Positions 45,585 through 54,504 of a stretch of DNA of 64,000 nt are shown here, one piece after another (the first letter of the stretch is position 1; each line of letters starts with the position of its first letter). The notes below the pieces were generated by a model that was not told the origin of the DNA, ran no database searches, and saw only the letters and a list, made by a program, of their open reading frames with translations. Both the position numbers and the translations under genes were made by a program. Source of the stretch: Neisseriaceae bacterium (GTDB lineage: Bacteria > Pseudomonadota > Gammaproteobacteria > Burkholderiales > Chromobacteriaceae); the NCBI GenBank assembly GCA_027489245.1, contig JAIYAC010000025.1, positions 186,001 to 250,000 of the forward strand. Direction: 5' to 3'.

Positions 45585-45757
45585 CCCCCTCTGTCCCTTT
45601 TGCCTGAGATATTGCGGTGCGGACGCACCGGGTGTCCTTCGGCGAGGCGGCTTTGCGGCCAACCTTCTCTCCAGAGTGCCGGACACACACAGTTCTTTTG
45701 CCTGAGAGTTTCTGGGGCGATTCCCCTTCGGCGCTGCCGCGCGGGCAGTCTCTCCTG
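45585..45757 (-). promoter_or_regulatory. Tandem glycine riboswitch upstream of glyA
   Basis: On the minus strand two gcvT-type aptamers follow each other. Aptamer 1 (about 45755-45695): GGAGAGACTG, the CGCCGAAGGGG core and CTCTCAGGCAAAAG. Aptamer 2 (about 45672-45586): GGAGAGAAGG, CGCCGAAGG, TCTCAGGCAAAAGGGACAGAGG. The conserved GAAGG and CTCAGGCAAAAGGACAGAG elements are in the right order, with a short linker. The expression platform is in the 145 bases before glyA; I do not see a convincing terminator there. In most bacteria this switch controls gcvTHP; here it sits before glyA-sdaA. A copy of the genome repeat (45655-45664) lies in the variable arm of aptamer 2. Confidence 0.93.
45655..45664 (-). 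repeat. Copy of the repeat inside aptamer 2
   Basis: Exact 12-mer AGGTTGGCCGCA on the minus strand, within the variable helix of the second glycine aptamer, outside the conserved ligand core. Confidence 0.85.
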
Positions 45758-45935
45758 TGTGTGCTGCGCGCTGCGGCGGGGCCGGGCCCTGCCGTGTCGT
45801 GCGTGGCTTGCAGAATCTAGAAGACCTGGCGCGCTGGTGTCAATGCATGGCTGCTATTTATCGATGTGCGGGCGCAGCAAAACGCCGCTGCTTGCGCGGG
45901 GCAAGCAGCGGCGTGACGCCCGTGTTACTGACGGG

Positions 45936-46385
45936 CTAGAACATGCCGTTGCCGTTGGCGTCCTGCGCGGGCACTGGCTGGATCACGTCCCAGTGCTCGG
46001 CAATCTTGCCATTGGCCACGCGGAAGATATCCACCACCGCCACGCCGCGCTCGCCAGGTTTGTCCTGGCTGTGCACGTGCAGCATCACCAGGTCGCCATC
46101 GGCCAGCACACGCTTGATGCTGGCGCGGCTTTGCGGGGTATTGGCGCGAATCCAGCGCACGTAGTCTTGCAGCGGCGCGACACCGTTGGCGACTTCCGGG
46201 TTGTGCTGGATATAGCCCGGCGCCAGGTAGCGGGCGGCTTCGTCTGCATCCAGCTTGCTGAAGGCGGCATCGTAAAAAGCCAGCACCAGCGCCTTGTTGG
46301 CGTCTTCACGCGGGCCTGCCAGTGCCGGCTGGGCGGTGCTGGCCAGGCCTGCGGCCAAGGTGGCGGCGATCAGCAGGCGCTTCAT
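45936..46385 (-). CDS. Secreted SnoaL-like (NTF2 fold) protein
   Basis: A 149-residue protein with a signal peptide ([23 protein letters not shown]). The mature part has the SnoaL-like/NTF2 cone pattern: KALVLAFYDAAFSK, YLAPGYIQHNPEVANG with the family QHNP motif, and VVDIFRVANGKIAEHWDVIQPVP. Such proteins occur as small secreted enzymes or binding proteins of unknown substrate. Its start overlaps the end of the NAD(P)-binding gene as ATGA, so the two are co-translated. Confidence 0.82.
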   Translation of the reverse strand: MKRLLIAATLAAGLASTAQPALAGPREDANKALVLAFYDAAFSKLDADEAARYLAPGYIQHNPEVANGVAPLQDYVRWIRANTPQSRASIKRVLADGDLVMLHVHSQDKPGERGVAVVDIFRVANGKIAEHWDVIQPVPAQDANGNGMF

Positions 46386-47029
46386 TTGGCGGCGGCCACG
46401 GTAAAGCGCTGGCGGTGGTGGCGGGCCTGTTCGGCTTCGTCCACGATGGCCACGGCCAGGTCGGCCACGCTGATGCCGGCCGGTGCGTCGCCGTCCATCA
46501 GCAGCTCGTTGGCGCCCAGCTGGTAGCGGCCGCTGCGCTCGCCCGGTGCCAGCATCGCCGGTGGCGACACGAATACCCAGTCCAGCACGCTTTCGCCTTG
46601 CAGCTGGTTCAGCGCCTGGCGGGCACCCTCGGCGCCTTCTTTGTACTCGGCCGGGAAGTGCGGGGTGTCGATCAGCTGCAGGCCCGGTGCCACGTACAGG
46701 CTGCCGGCGCCGCCTACTTCGATAAAGCGCGCCACGCCGGCGGCCTTGGTACCCGCCACGATGGCGTCGTGGCCTTGCAGGAACAGGCTGCGGATGTCGG
46801 CTTTGTCCCAGCCAGGGTTAAAGGCGCTGATCACCACATCGTGGCCTGCTACATCGCGGGCGATGGCGTCGGCGTCGTAAGCATTGCTGGCTTTCACCGT
46901 AAGGTTGGCCGCAGCGGTAATGCGCTCCGGGCGGCTAACCAGCGCGGTGACCTGGTGGCCACGGGCGAGCAGTTCTTGCAGCAGGGCCTGGCCAACAAAA
47001 CCGCTGGCGCCGATAAGTGCGATGTTCAT
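46382..47029 (-). CDS. NAD(P)-binding Rossmann protein (NmrA/SDR-like)
   Basis: A 215-residue atypical short-chain dehydrogenase. The nucleotide motif is [15 protein letters not shown] at residues 3-17, then an Arg for NADP at SRPERI and the substrate-side [18 protein letters not shown] block ([11 protein letters not shown]). No catalytic YxxxK is seen, as in the YwnB/NmrA group, so it may act as a redox sensor or reductase. It is preceded by AGGA and diverges from a LysR gene 104 bp away that probably controls it. Confidence 0.82.
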   Translation of the reverse strand: MNIALIGASGFVGQALLQELLARGHQVTALVSRPERITAAANLTVKASNAYDADAIARDVAGHDVVISAFNPGWDKADIRSLFLQGHDAIVAGTKAAGVARFIEVGGAGSLYVAPGLQLIDTPHFPAEYKEGAEGARQALNQLQGESVLDWVFVSPPAMLAPGERSGRYQLGANELLMDGDAPAGISVADLAVAIVDEAEQARHHRQRFTVAAAK

Positions 47030-47133
47030 GGTGCGTCCTTTCGGGTGGGGGAGGGAATGACTGCATGGTAGACCATGCTTTCCTGCGCGATAATCCGTTT
47101 TGAAATTCAATCATTGTTAAGCTGAGGTTGGTA

Positions 47134-48015
47134 ATGGAGGAGCTACGCAGCATGGCGGTCTTCGCCGCCGTGATCGAACACGGCTCCATGAATGGCGCCG
47201 GGCGCGCACTGGGCATGACCGCGTCGGCGGTAAGCCAGCACATCAAGCGGCTGGAGCAGCAGCACCAGGTGGCGCTACTGCACCGTACTACCCGCAAACT
47301 CACGCTGACTGAGGCGGGCAGCGTGTTTTACCGCAGCTGCGCTGCCATGCTGGCCGCCGCCAACGAGGCTAGCGTGCAAATGGCCGCGCTGCGAGACGAG
47401 CCGGTGGGCGAGCTGCGCATTGCGGCGCCCAGCGGCTTTGCCGGAGGCGTATTGGGGCAGGCGCTGGCCCCGCTGCTGGCGGCCAACCCTGGCTTGAGCC
47501 TGCGGCTGTTTTTTCAGGATGAAATGATCGACCTGGTGCAGCACCGTATCGACCTGGCACTGCGCGCCGGTAATCAGCCCGATTCCAGCCTGGTGGCGCG
47601 GCACCTGGCCGACTGGCCTTTTGTGCTGGTGGCGTCCCCGGCGTACCTGGCGGCCCGTGGTATGCCCCAGCAGCCTGGCCAGCTGTACCAGCACGACTGG
47701 ATAGGGCTGGAGCAAGAGCACGGGCTGTCACCGCTGCGTTTGCTACGCGAAGGCGAGGTAGAAGTGCTGCGCCTGCGCAGCCGCATTGCCAGTAACAGCA
47801 TGCTGTCGGCACGGGCGTTTGCGCTGGGTGGCCTCGGTATTGCCATGCAGCCCGAGCCGGAGGTGCGCGCCGAGCTGCAGGCCGGCACGCTGCTGCAGGT
47901 GCTGCCGGGCTGGCAGGCACCGGTGTTGCCGGTGTACGCAGTGACGCCACGGCGTGATGTGCTACCGGCCAAGGTGCGGCACGCTATTGCTTTATTGCAA
48001 CAATCCATGCCCTAG
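47134..48015 (+). CDS. LysR-type transcriptional regulator
   Basis: A 293-residue LysR protein with helix-turn-helix MEELRSMAVFAAVIEHGS to ALLHRTTRKLTLTEAG and a co-inducer domain from residue 88. It belongs to the CrgA/AaeR-like group by its start pattern. Divergent from the NAD(P)-binding/SnoaL pair, its likely target. I use the ATG with GAGG upstream; a TTG two codons before is possible. The genome repeat occurs in frame as GCG-GCC-AAC-CCT. Confidence 0.9.
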   Translation: MEELRSMAVFAAVIEHGSMNGAGRALGMTASAVSQHIKRLEQQHQVALLHRTTRKLTLTEAGSVFYRSCAAMLAAANEASVQMAALRDEPVGELRIAAPSGFAGGVLGQALAPLLAANPGLSLRLFFQDEMIDLVQHRIDLALRAGNQPDSSLVARHLADWPFVLVASPAYLAARGMPQQPGQLYQHDWIGLEQEHGLSPLRLLREGEVEVLRLRSRIASNSMLSARAFALGGLGIAMQPEPEVRAELQAGTLLQVLPGWQAPVLPVYAVTPRRDVLPAKVRHAIALLQQSMP

Positions 48016-48359
48016 CGATTGACTGTTTCTTGTGCAGTTATTGACATGTGCATTTAAAGAGCACGTAAAAAAACTTGTATGTATTGCAATATTTGGCTAA
48101 CAAACAAAAGGGCATGGTCAGATTTAAAGATATCGATGGTCAAAGCCGGCCTGCTAGCGCATAAATTCAATAAAAAAGCTTACAAGTGAGACGGAAACGG
48201 TTTTTATCAGGCCTGCATGGGCATGATTACGTGCCATTTCGACAGTATTTTGTATGCAAGTTGTTTTGTGCTGCTTGGGGAATCTGGCTGGCGTGCTTGG
48301 TAGTACCATCCCGCTGTCCGAAAAAACATATCAATAGACATTCAGGGGAAGCTCGAATC
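48016..48359. other. Non-coding gap upstream of the chemoreceptor gene
   Basis: About 340 bases, AT-rich in the first half (AAAAAAACTTG, GCAATATTTGG, ATAAATTCAATAAAAAAGC). It must hold the chemoreceptor promoter. A sequence resembling a flagellar sigma28 site (CAAAG ... GCGCATAA near 48141-48163) has too short a spacer to be accepted. No gene seen. Confidence 0.45.
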
Positions 48360-50228
48360 ATGACACTACGCACACGCTTGATGATCTTTGTCCTGCTGGT
48401 ACTCACTACCTTGTCGGTAGTGTTCTGTACCGTGGCGTACTTGAAAATGAGCTCGGCTCTGGAGCAGGAAATCCAGAACGAAATCAAGATGGCGGCTGAC
48501 AACAAAGTGAGCTTTGTCAGCGAATGGGTGGATAGCCGCCAGAAAATCGTGGGTTCGGTGCTGCCGCGTTTCGGTACCGGCGACCTGAAACCCATGCTGG
48601 ACCAAGCCCGTGACGCGGGTGGCTTCGACGACATGTACGTAGGCCAGCCCGATAAAACCATGACCCAGTTTACCGGTGCCGCCCCGGTGCCACCGGGCTA
48701 CGACCCTACCGGCCGCCCGTGGTACCTGGCTGCCAAGGATGCCGCCGGCCCCATCGCCTCGCCACCGTATATCGATGCCGCCACCAAGCGCCCCATCATC
48801 ACCTTTGCCCAGGCACGCAAGGACGGTGGCCAGCTGGTTGCCGTAGCGGGTGGTGACGTGACCCTGGCACGCGTGGTGCAGGAAGTCACCGCCGCCAAGC
48901 TGCCCGGTGACGGTTTTGCCTTTCTGGTAACGGCCGAGGGCGACGTGATTGCCCACCCGCAAAAAGATTCCGGCCTGAAGAAAATCGCCGAAGTGATGCC
49001 TGGTTTTGATCTGGGTGCACTGGGCAAAGACGGCCAGATTCAGGAAGTGTCACTGGATGGCGATACCGACCTGATCGCGCTGTACCCGGTACCGAAAACC
49101 AGCTGGCTGTTTGGTGTGGTGGTGCCCAAAGCGGCAGCACTGGCCCCGGTGAAACAGCTGCTGACCGTGATGGCTGGTCTGGCGATAGCGGCACTGCTGC
49201 TGGCCGGTATTCTGGCCTACGCTGGTGTAGCCAAAATGCTGGCGCCGCTGAATGTACTGCACAAAGCCATGGCTGAAGTGGCCAGCGGCCAGGGTGACCT
49301 GACCAAAACCCTGCCGGTAGGCAACCGCGACGAAGTCGGCCAGATTGCCGAAGCCTTCAACCAGTTTGTGGCCAAGCTGCGCGAGATGTTCATCACCGTG
49401 CGTGACGAATCGGATGCGCTGGCCCGCGATGCGGCCGATCTGAACCGCGTAGCCGAGCAGATCGCCCAGGACTCGCGCGTGCAGTCCAGCGAGCTGTCCG
49501 CTACCGCCGCCACCATCGAGGAAATCACCGTCAGCATCAACCACATTGCCGACCACGTAGGTGAAACCGAGGCACTGGTATCGCGTTCGCGCAGTAACTC
49601 GGTGGAAAGCCACCGCGCCATGACCGAGGTGGAGCGCGAGGTACAATCCATCCTGAATGCCGTATCGTCGCTGCACGGTGTGATGGGCAGCCTGTCTGGC
49701 CAGTCCGAGCAGATCAAGGGCATTGTCGGTGTGATTCGCGATATTGCCGACCAGACCAACCTGCTGGCGCTGAACGCCGCCATCGAGGCAGCCCGTGCTG
49801 GCGAAAGCGGCCGTGGCTTTGCCGTGGTGGCCGACGAAGTGCGCAAACTGGCCGAGCGTACCGCCACCGCCACCGTGCAGATTGCCGAAATGATCGACAC
49901 CGTGATCCGCCGTACCGGCGAAGCCATTACCCATGCGGATGTGACCAACGAAAAAGTCAGCTCCGGCGTGACCCTGTCGCGCGAAGCCGCCAGCAAGGTA
50001 GAAGAGATCAAGCACAGTGCCGAGGAGATTTCCTCGCGCATGAGCGAAATCACCTCGTCCACCGCCGAGCAGGGCGTGGCCACCAACGAAATGGCGCGCA
50101 GTGCCGAGCGTGTGAACGTGATGGCGCAGCAAACCGATACCAGCCTACAAGAAGCCCTGGCCACCATCAATGTGCTGGCTTCCCGCGGCGACGAGCTGAA
50201 AGCCCTGGTGGCCAGGTTCCGCCTGTAA
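48360..50228 (+). CDS. Methyl-accepting chemotaxis protein with Cache sensor
   Basis: A 622-residue chemoreceptor. Membrane helix 1 is at about residues 8-30, a periplasmic double-Cache domain at 35-265 ([14 protein letters not shown] is the typical Cache block), helix 2 at about 268-292, HAMP at 295-345, and the cytoplasmic signalling domain to the end, with the conserved hairpin tip around [20 protein letters not shown] and [20 protein letters not shown]. It probably senses a small organic ligand such as an amino or carboxylic acid. AGGGGAAGC precedes the ATG. It stands alone without che genes. Confidence 0.93.
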   Translation: MTLRTRLMIFVLLVLTTLSVVFCTVAYLKMSSALEQEIQNEIKMAADNKVSFVSEWVDSRQKIVGSVLPRFGTGDLKPMLDQARDAGGFDDMYVGQPDKTMTQFTGAAPVPPGYDPTGRPWYLAAKDAAGPIASPPYIDAATKRPIITFAQARKDGGQLVAVAGGDVTLARVVQEVTAAKLPGDGFAFLVTAEGDVIAHPQKDSGLKKIAEVMPGFDLGALGKDGQIQEVSLDGDTDLIALYPVPKTSWLFGVVVPKAAALAPVKQLLTVMAGLAIAALLLAGILAYAGVAKMLAPLNVLHKAMAEVASGQGDLTKTLPVGNRDEVGQIAEAFNQFVAKLREMFITVRDESDALARDAADLNRVAEQIAQDSRVQSSELSATAATIEEITVSINHIADHVGETEALVSRSRSNSVESHRAMTEVEREVQSILNAVSSLHGVMGSLSGQSEQIKGIVGVIRDIADQTNLLALNAAIEAARAGESGRGFAVVADEVRKLAERTATATVQIAEMIDTVIRRTGEAITHADVTNEKVSSGVTLSREAASKVEEIKHSAEEISSRMSEITSSTAEQGVATNEMARSAERVNVMAQQTDTSLQEALATINVLASRGDELKALVARFRL

Positions 50229-50281
50229 CCGTGGCGGTGGGCTGCCTGCAAGCCAGCTGACAGCCCGCCCTGGATTCAGAC

Positions 50282-50318
50282 AAGCCCTGTTTGCCTGGCA
50301 AGCAGGGTTTATTTTCAA
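50282..50318 (+). terminator. Terminator after the chemoreceptor gene
   Basis: A hairpin (AAGCCCTGTTTGCC with a complement containing one or two G-T pairs) followed by TTTATTTT. Confidence 0.7.
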
Positions 50319-50364
50319 ACTCGCGAGCCCCTTAGCCGGGCTCGTTTCGCATGTAGAGGCAGCT

Positions 50365-51312
50365 ATGCAAGACCCGTTGGCCGCAGTGGCTATTAATGAT
50401 GTGATCATTCTGGATGGCGCCATGGCATCCGAGCTGGAGCGCCGTGGCTGCGACCTGAACGACGCGCTGTGGTCGGCGCGCGTGCTGCTGGAAGCCCCCG
50501 AGCTGATCCGCCAGGTGCATTACGACTACTACGCCGCTGGTGCCGACGTGGCCACCACTGCCAGCTACCAGGCCAGCTTTGAAGGCTTTGCCCAGCGCGG
50601 CATTGGCCACGAGCAGGCCGTGGCGCTGATGCAGCAGTCGGTACGCCTGGCGCAAGAGGCACGCGATGCGTTTTGTGCCGATGCGGCCAACCTGGCCGGC
50701 CGCCAGCCACCGCTGGTGGCGGCGTCGGTCGGCCCGTACGGCGCCATGCTGGCGGATGGCTCCGAATACCGTGGCGGCTACGGCCTGAGCGTGCAGCAGC
50801 TGATGGATTTCCACCGCCCGCGCCTTGCCGCCCTGTTGGCCGCCGGCCCCGACCTGCTGGCCGGTGAGACCTTCCCCTGCGCCGAAGAAGCGCTGGCGCT
50901 GGCCACGCTGCTGCGTGACGAGTTTCCCGACGCGCGCGCCTGGGTCAGCTTTTCGTGCCGTGATGCGGCCAACCTGAGCGACGGTACGCCACTGGCCGAT
51001 GCCGTGGCCGCACTGGCGGACTTCCCGCAGATCGTGGCGGTCGGCGTGAACTGCACCGCACCGCGCCACATTGCACCATTGTTGGGCGAGGCGGCACGGG
51101 TTTCGGGCAAGCGCCTGCTGACCTACCCCAACTCGGGCGAGAGTTACGACGCCACCACCAAAACCTGGCACGGCAGCAGCGACCCTGGCGCCTTTGCCGA
51201 CGCCGCCCGCCAGTGGCGCGCCGCCGGTGCCGCCTGCATTGGCGGCTGCTGCCGCACTACGCCGGAAGACATCCGCGCGCTAAGCGCCTGGCTGCGCCCG
51301 GTTGCCCGCTAG
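50365..51312 (+). CDS. mmuM: Homocysteine S-methyltransferase
   Basis: A 315-residue zinc enzyme that methylates homocysteine to methionine using S-methylmethionine or SAM. It contains ILDGAMASELERRG at the N-terminus, GVNCTAP with the first zinc Cys (about residue 231) and the C-terminal GGCCRT with the other two. Size equals E. coli MmuM (310). No mmuP permease is adjacent. Two copies of the genome repeat lie inside, both read as GCG-GCC-AAC-CTG. Confidence 0.93.
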   Translation: MQDPLAAVAINDVIILDGAMASELERRGCDLNDALWSARVLLEAPELIRQVHYDYYAAGADVATTASYQASFEGFAQRGIGHEQAVALMQQSVRLAQEARDAFCADAANLAGRQPPLVAASVGPYGAMLADGSEYRGGYGLSVQQLMDFHRPRLAALLAAGPDLLAGETFPCAEEALALATLLRDEFPDARAWVSFSCRDAANLSDGTPLADAVAALADFPQIVAVGVNCTAPRHIAPLLGEAARVSGKRLLTYPNSGESYDATTKTWHGSSDPGAFADAARQWRAAGAACIGGCCRTTPEDIRALSAWLRPVAR

Positions 51313-51346
51313 TGGCGGCCAGCACAGTTAGTCTGAGCTGTGCATG

Positions 51347-51380
51347 ACAAGGCCCCGCCAGCTGGCGGGGCCTTGTGCTT
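51347..51380 (+). terminator. Rho-independent-like terminator
   Basis: A perfect 13-bp stem (ACAAGGCCCCGCC, loop AGCT), followed by GCTTTTG, 35 bases after mmuM. Confidence 0.82.
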
Positions 51381-51508
51381 TTGCGCCGTACGGCCACCAC
51401 AAGGCAGCGCGATGTACTGGCAAGCTTGTTGCTTATCGAAACATGGCGCCAGCCGGCCTACCCGGCAAGCGTGGCGGCCTTGTCCCGATACACCACCACG
51501 GTAAGCAC

Positions 51509-52147
51509 ATGACTAGCGAAAGCAAGTGCCTGGATAGCGGACACAATCCGCTGGCACATACCTGGCCAGAAGACCTGCTGGCCTTTCTGATTGGTACCTC
51601 CTTTATTGGCCTGGGCATGGCCATGTTCGCGCAGGCCGGCCTGCTGACCGGCGGCACCGCTGGCGTGGCTTTCCTGCTGCATTACTACAGCGGCGCCTCG
51701 TTTGCCTGGCTGTTTTTCCTGATCAACCTGCCGTTTTACTGGCTGGCGCTGCGCCAGATGGGCCGTGCCTTCACGCTGCGCACCTTTGTGGCGGTGGCGC
51801 TGGTGTCGCTGTTTTCCAGCCTGCACCGCACGCTGTTCCCGTTTGCCGGGGCGCTTAACCCTTATTACACCGGCCTGTTGGGTGGTTTGCTGATCGGCAT
51901 GGGGGTGATTGCGCTATTCCGCCACAAGGCCAGCGTGGGCGGGGTGAATATCCTGGCGCTGTACGTACAGCAGCGCTACGGCCTGCGTGCGGGCAAGCTG
52001 CAGTTCGGTTTCGACCTGCTGGTGATGGCCAGCGCGCTGCTGGTCGCAGGTTGGCCGCAGTTGTTGGGGTCCTTGATCGGTGCGGCTGCCATGAGCCTGG
52101 TGATCGGCTTTTATCATCGGCCAGACCGTTACATTGCCCAGTCCTGA
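51509..52147 (+). CDS. YitT family membrane protein (copy 1)
   Basis: A 212-residue membrane protein with about six helices, of the YitT/DUF161 family (function unknown). Diagnostic stretches are AQAGLLTGGTAGVAFLLHY and LFRHKASVGGVNILALY. The soluble DUF2179 domain of long YitT proteins is missing. It is a close paralogue of the next gene. The genome repeat falls in a third frame here (GCA-GGT-TGG-CCG-CAG, about 52046-52060). A longer in-frame start at 51344 would run through the terminator and is unlikely. Confidence 0.82.
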   Translation: MTSESKCLDSGHNPLAHTWPEDLLAFLIGTSFIGLGMAMFAQAGLLTGGTAGVAFLLHYYSGASFAWLFFLINLPFYWLALRQMGRAFTLRTFVAVALVSLFSSLHRTLFPFAGALNPYYTGLLGGLLIGMGVIALFRHKASVGGVNILALYVQQRYGLRAGKLQFGFDLLVMASALLVAGWPQLLGSLIGAAAMSLVIGFYHRPDRYIAQS

Positions 52148-52339
52148 TGTGCCGGGTGAAATATTGCGCTGGTGTGTTGCTGTCATGCCTGCTGTGCAGG
52201 CTGATGGGTAATAAGGGCAATTAGGCGCAATATTATTGCCAATATTTACTTATTGAAAGTTAATTGATGTTGCTTCGTTGCGATTGTTGGCAGTATTGAT
52301 AAAATAGCAAAATTGTTGCAACGCAATAGAGAACCCGAT

Positions 52340-52975
52340 ATGAGCGCCACCGCTACCACTCTGACACCCCTCAATGACGATCAGCTCAGCCATACCTGGC
52401 TGGAAGATGCGCTGGCCATTGTGGTGGGGACGCTGCTGATTTCCTTTGGCGTGGCCATGTTCAAAAGCGCCGGCCTGCTCACCGGCAGCACTGCGGGGCT
52501 GGCTTTTCTGCTGCATTACCAGACCGGCGTGCCGTTTGGCGTGGCGTTCTCGCTGATCAACCTGCCGTTTTACTGGCTGGCGGTAAAGCGCATGGGCTGG
52601 CTGTTTACGCTGAAGACTTTCGTGGCGGTGAGCTTGCTCTCGGTGTTTACCAGCCTGCACGGCCAGTTTGCCCATTTTGGCGGGCTGAACCCGTTTTACA
52701 GCGGGCTGATTGGTGGCCTGATGATGGGCATGGGTTTTATTGCGCTGTTTCGCCATAAGGCCAGCCTGGGCGGGGTAAACATTCTGGCGCTGTTCCTGCA
52801 GGACCGTTACGGCATCCGTGCCGGCAAGCTGCAGCTGGTGGTGGATATGGTCATCCTGCTGGCGTCGCTGTTTCTGGTCAGCGTGCCGGCGCTGCTGGGC
52901 TCCATTTTGGGGGCGGCGGCGCTGAATATGGTGATTGCCATGAACCACCGGCCGGATCGCTATATCGGCACCTGA
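52340..52975 (+). CDS. YitT family membrane protein (copy 2)
   Basis: A 211-residue paralogue of the preceding gene, sharing stretches such as SAGLLTGSTAGLAFLLHY, LINLPFYWLA and LFRHKASLGGVNILAL, so the pair arose by tandem duplication. The 190-bp gap between them is AT-rich and looks like a separate promoter (for example TTGATG and GATAAAAT), suggesting independent expression. Ends at a strong bidirectional terminator. Function unknown; transport of a small solute is only a guess. Confidence 0.82.
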   Translation: MSATATTLTPLNDDQLSHTWLEDALAIVVGTLLISFGVAMFKSAGLLTGSTAGLAFLLHYQTGVPFGVAFSLINLPFYWLAVKRMGWLFTLKTFVAVSLLSVFTSLHGQFAHFGGLNPFYSGLIGGLMMGMGFIALFRHKASLGGVNILALFLQDRYGIRAGKLQLVVDMVILLASLFLVSVPALLGSILGAAALNMVIAMNHRPDRYIGT

Positions 52976-52992
52976 GTTGCGCGCCACCCATG

Positions 52993-53020
52993 AAAAAACC
53001 GGCCAGAGGCCGGTTTTTTT
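52993..53020. terminator. Bidirectional terminator
   Basis: A 12-bp stem (AAAAAACCGGCC, loop AGA) with T7 on the right and A6 on the left, between the convergent YitT copy 2 and dbpA genes. Confidence 0.93.
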
Positions 53021-53043
53021 GTGCCATGCCTGACCAGGCTGGC

Positions 53044-54426
53044 TTATTCCACAAAACGCATCTTGTAGCTCTTGGCCTTGATCTTGCCTGCGCTCAGGCG
53101 CTCGAAAGCCTGCTGGGCAATGTGGCGATCCAGCGCCACAAAGGTGTTGAACTCGAACACGGTGATCTTGCCCACCTGTTTGCCATCCACGCCGCCTTCG
53201 CCGGTGAGGGCGCCCAGAATGTCGCCCGGGCGCAGCTTTTCGCGTTTGCCGCCGGCAATTTCCAGCATCACCATCGGTGGCTGCAGCGGGCCGCCAGGGG
53301 CGGGTTTCAGGTCGGCCAGCTCTTCCCAGGCCAGGTCGGCTTTCTGGTATTCCTCGATGCTGGCGGCGCGGCGTGCGTCGCTCGGGCTCACCAGGGTCAG
53401 CGCCAGGCCATGCTTGTCGCCACGGCCGGTACGGCCGATGCGGTGGATGTGTACTTCCGGGTCGTGCGCCACGTCCACGTTGATCACCAGGTCCAGGTCC
53501 TTGATGTCCAGGCCACGGGCGGCCACGTCGGTAGCCACCAGCGTGGTGATGGTCTTGCCGGCAAAGCGCGCCAGAATCTGGTCGCGGTCGCGTTGTTCCA
53601 GCTCGCCGTACAGCGCCTCGGCGCTAAAGCCGGCTTGCTGCAGCTCGGCCACTAGTTCTTTACAGCGCTGTTTGGTATTGCAGAAGGCCAGCGCGGAAGT
53701 TGGCCGCACGCTGTGCAGCACGCGGGCGACGATGTCCAGGCGCTGGTCCGGGTCGATCTCGTACCACCATTGCTCGATCTGGCCGGCGTCGTGCAGGGCT
53801 TCTACTTTCACCATGTGCGGCTGCTTCATGAACTGCTCGGCCAGCTTGCGTATGTTGTCCGGGTAGGTGGCGCTGAACATCAGTGTCTGGCGGCTGCGCG
53901 GGCAGGCGCGCACGATGCCGACGATTTCTTCGATAAAGCCCATGTCCACCATGCGGTCGGCTTCGTCCAGCACCAGGGTTTTCACCCCGGCCAGCTCCAG
54001 CGTGCCACGCGACAGGTGGTCTTGCAGGCGGCCCGGGGTGCCTACCACGATGTGGGCGCCGTGTTCCAGCGAGGCGCGTTGCGGTGCCATTGGCGTGCCG
54101 CCGCACAGGGTAATGACCTTGATATTGTCGATGCAGCGCGCCAGGCGGCGGATTTCCTGCGCTACCTGGTCGGCCAGCTCGCGCGTGGGGCACAGTACCA
54201 GTGCCTGGATGGCAAACCAGCGCGGGTTGATGTTGGTGAGCAGACCCAGGCCAAATGCTGCTGTCTTGCCGCTGCCGGTTTTGGCCTGTGCGATCACGTC
54301 GCGGCCATCCAGTACGGCTGGCAGGCTTTCTGCCTGGATGGCGGTCATGCTGGTGTAGCCCAGGCTATCGAGGTTGGAAAGCAGGTTTTGCGGCAGTTGC
54401 AGGGTGCTGAATTTGGCTTTGTTCAC
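53044..54426 (-). CDS. dbpA: ATP-dependent RNA helicase DbpA
   Basis: A 460-residue DEAD-box helicase acting in 50S ribosome assembly. It has the Q motif (GYTSMTAIQAESLP), Walker A AKTGSGKT, PTRELADQ, DEAD in VLDEADRMVDMGF, FSATYPDN, and HRIGRTGR. The C-terminal RNA-binding domain (GGKREKLRPGDILGALTGEGG) is the DbpA-specific part that binds hairpin 92 of 23S rRNA. Length equals E. coli DbpA (457). Confidence 0.95.
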   Translation of the reverse strand: MNKAKFSTLQLPQNLLSNLDSLGYTSMTAIQAESLPAVLDGRDVIAQAKTGSGKTAAFGLGLLTNINPRWFAIQALVLCPTRELADQVAQEIRRLARCIDNIKVITLCGGTPMAPQRASLEHGAHIVVGTPGRLQDHLSRGTLELAGVKTLVLDEADRMVDMGFIEEIVGIVRACPRSRQTLMFSATYPDNIRKLAEQFMKQPHMVKVEALHDAGQIEQWWYEIDPDQRLDIVARVLHSVRPTSALAFCNTKQRCKELVAELQQAGFSAEALYGELEQRDRDQILARFAGKTITTLVATDVAARGLDIKDLDLVINVDVAHDPEVHIHRIGRTGRGDKHGLALTLVSPSDARRAASIEEYQKADLAWEELADLKPAPGGPLQPPMVMLEIAGGKREKLRPGDILGALTGEGGVDGKQVGKITVFEFNTFVALDRHIAQQAFERLSAGKIKAKSYKMRFVE

Positions 54427-54482
54427 AATGACTTGGCGTGGGTTGATATGGCAAGGCGCGGAGTGTAGCAGGTGGCGGCGCT

Positions 54483-54492
54483 GCGGCCAACC
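54483..54492 (-). repeat. Single intergenic copy of the repeat
   Basis: One exact copy (context CTGCGGCCAACCTT on the plus strand) in the 78-bp gap between the sugar dehydrogenase gene end and the dbpA start. Confidence 0.85.
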
Positions 54493-54504
54493 TTGGGCGC
54501 GGTT

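Noticed and set aside
48120..48175. Flagellar sigma28 promoter upstream of the chemoreceptor
   Set aside because: CAAAG and GCGCATAA are present but the spacer is about 3 bases too short and the -10 is imperfect.
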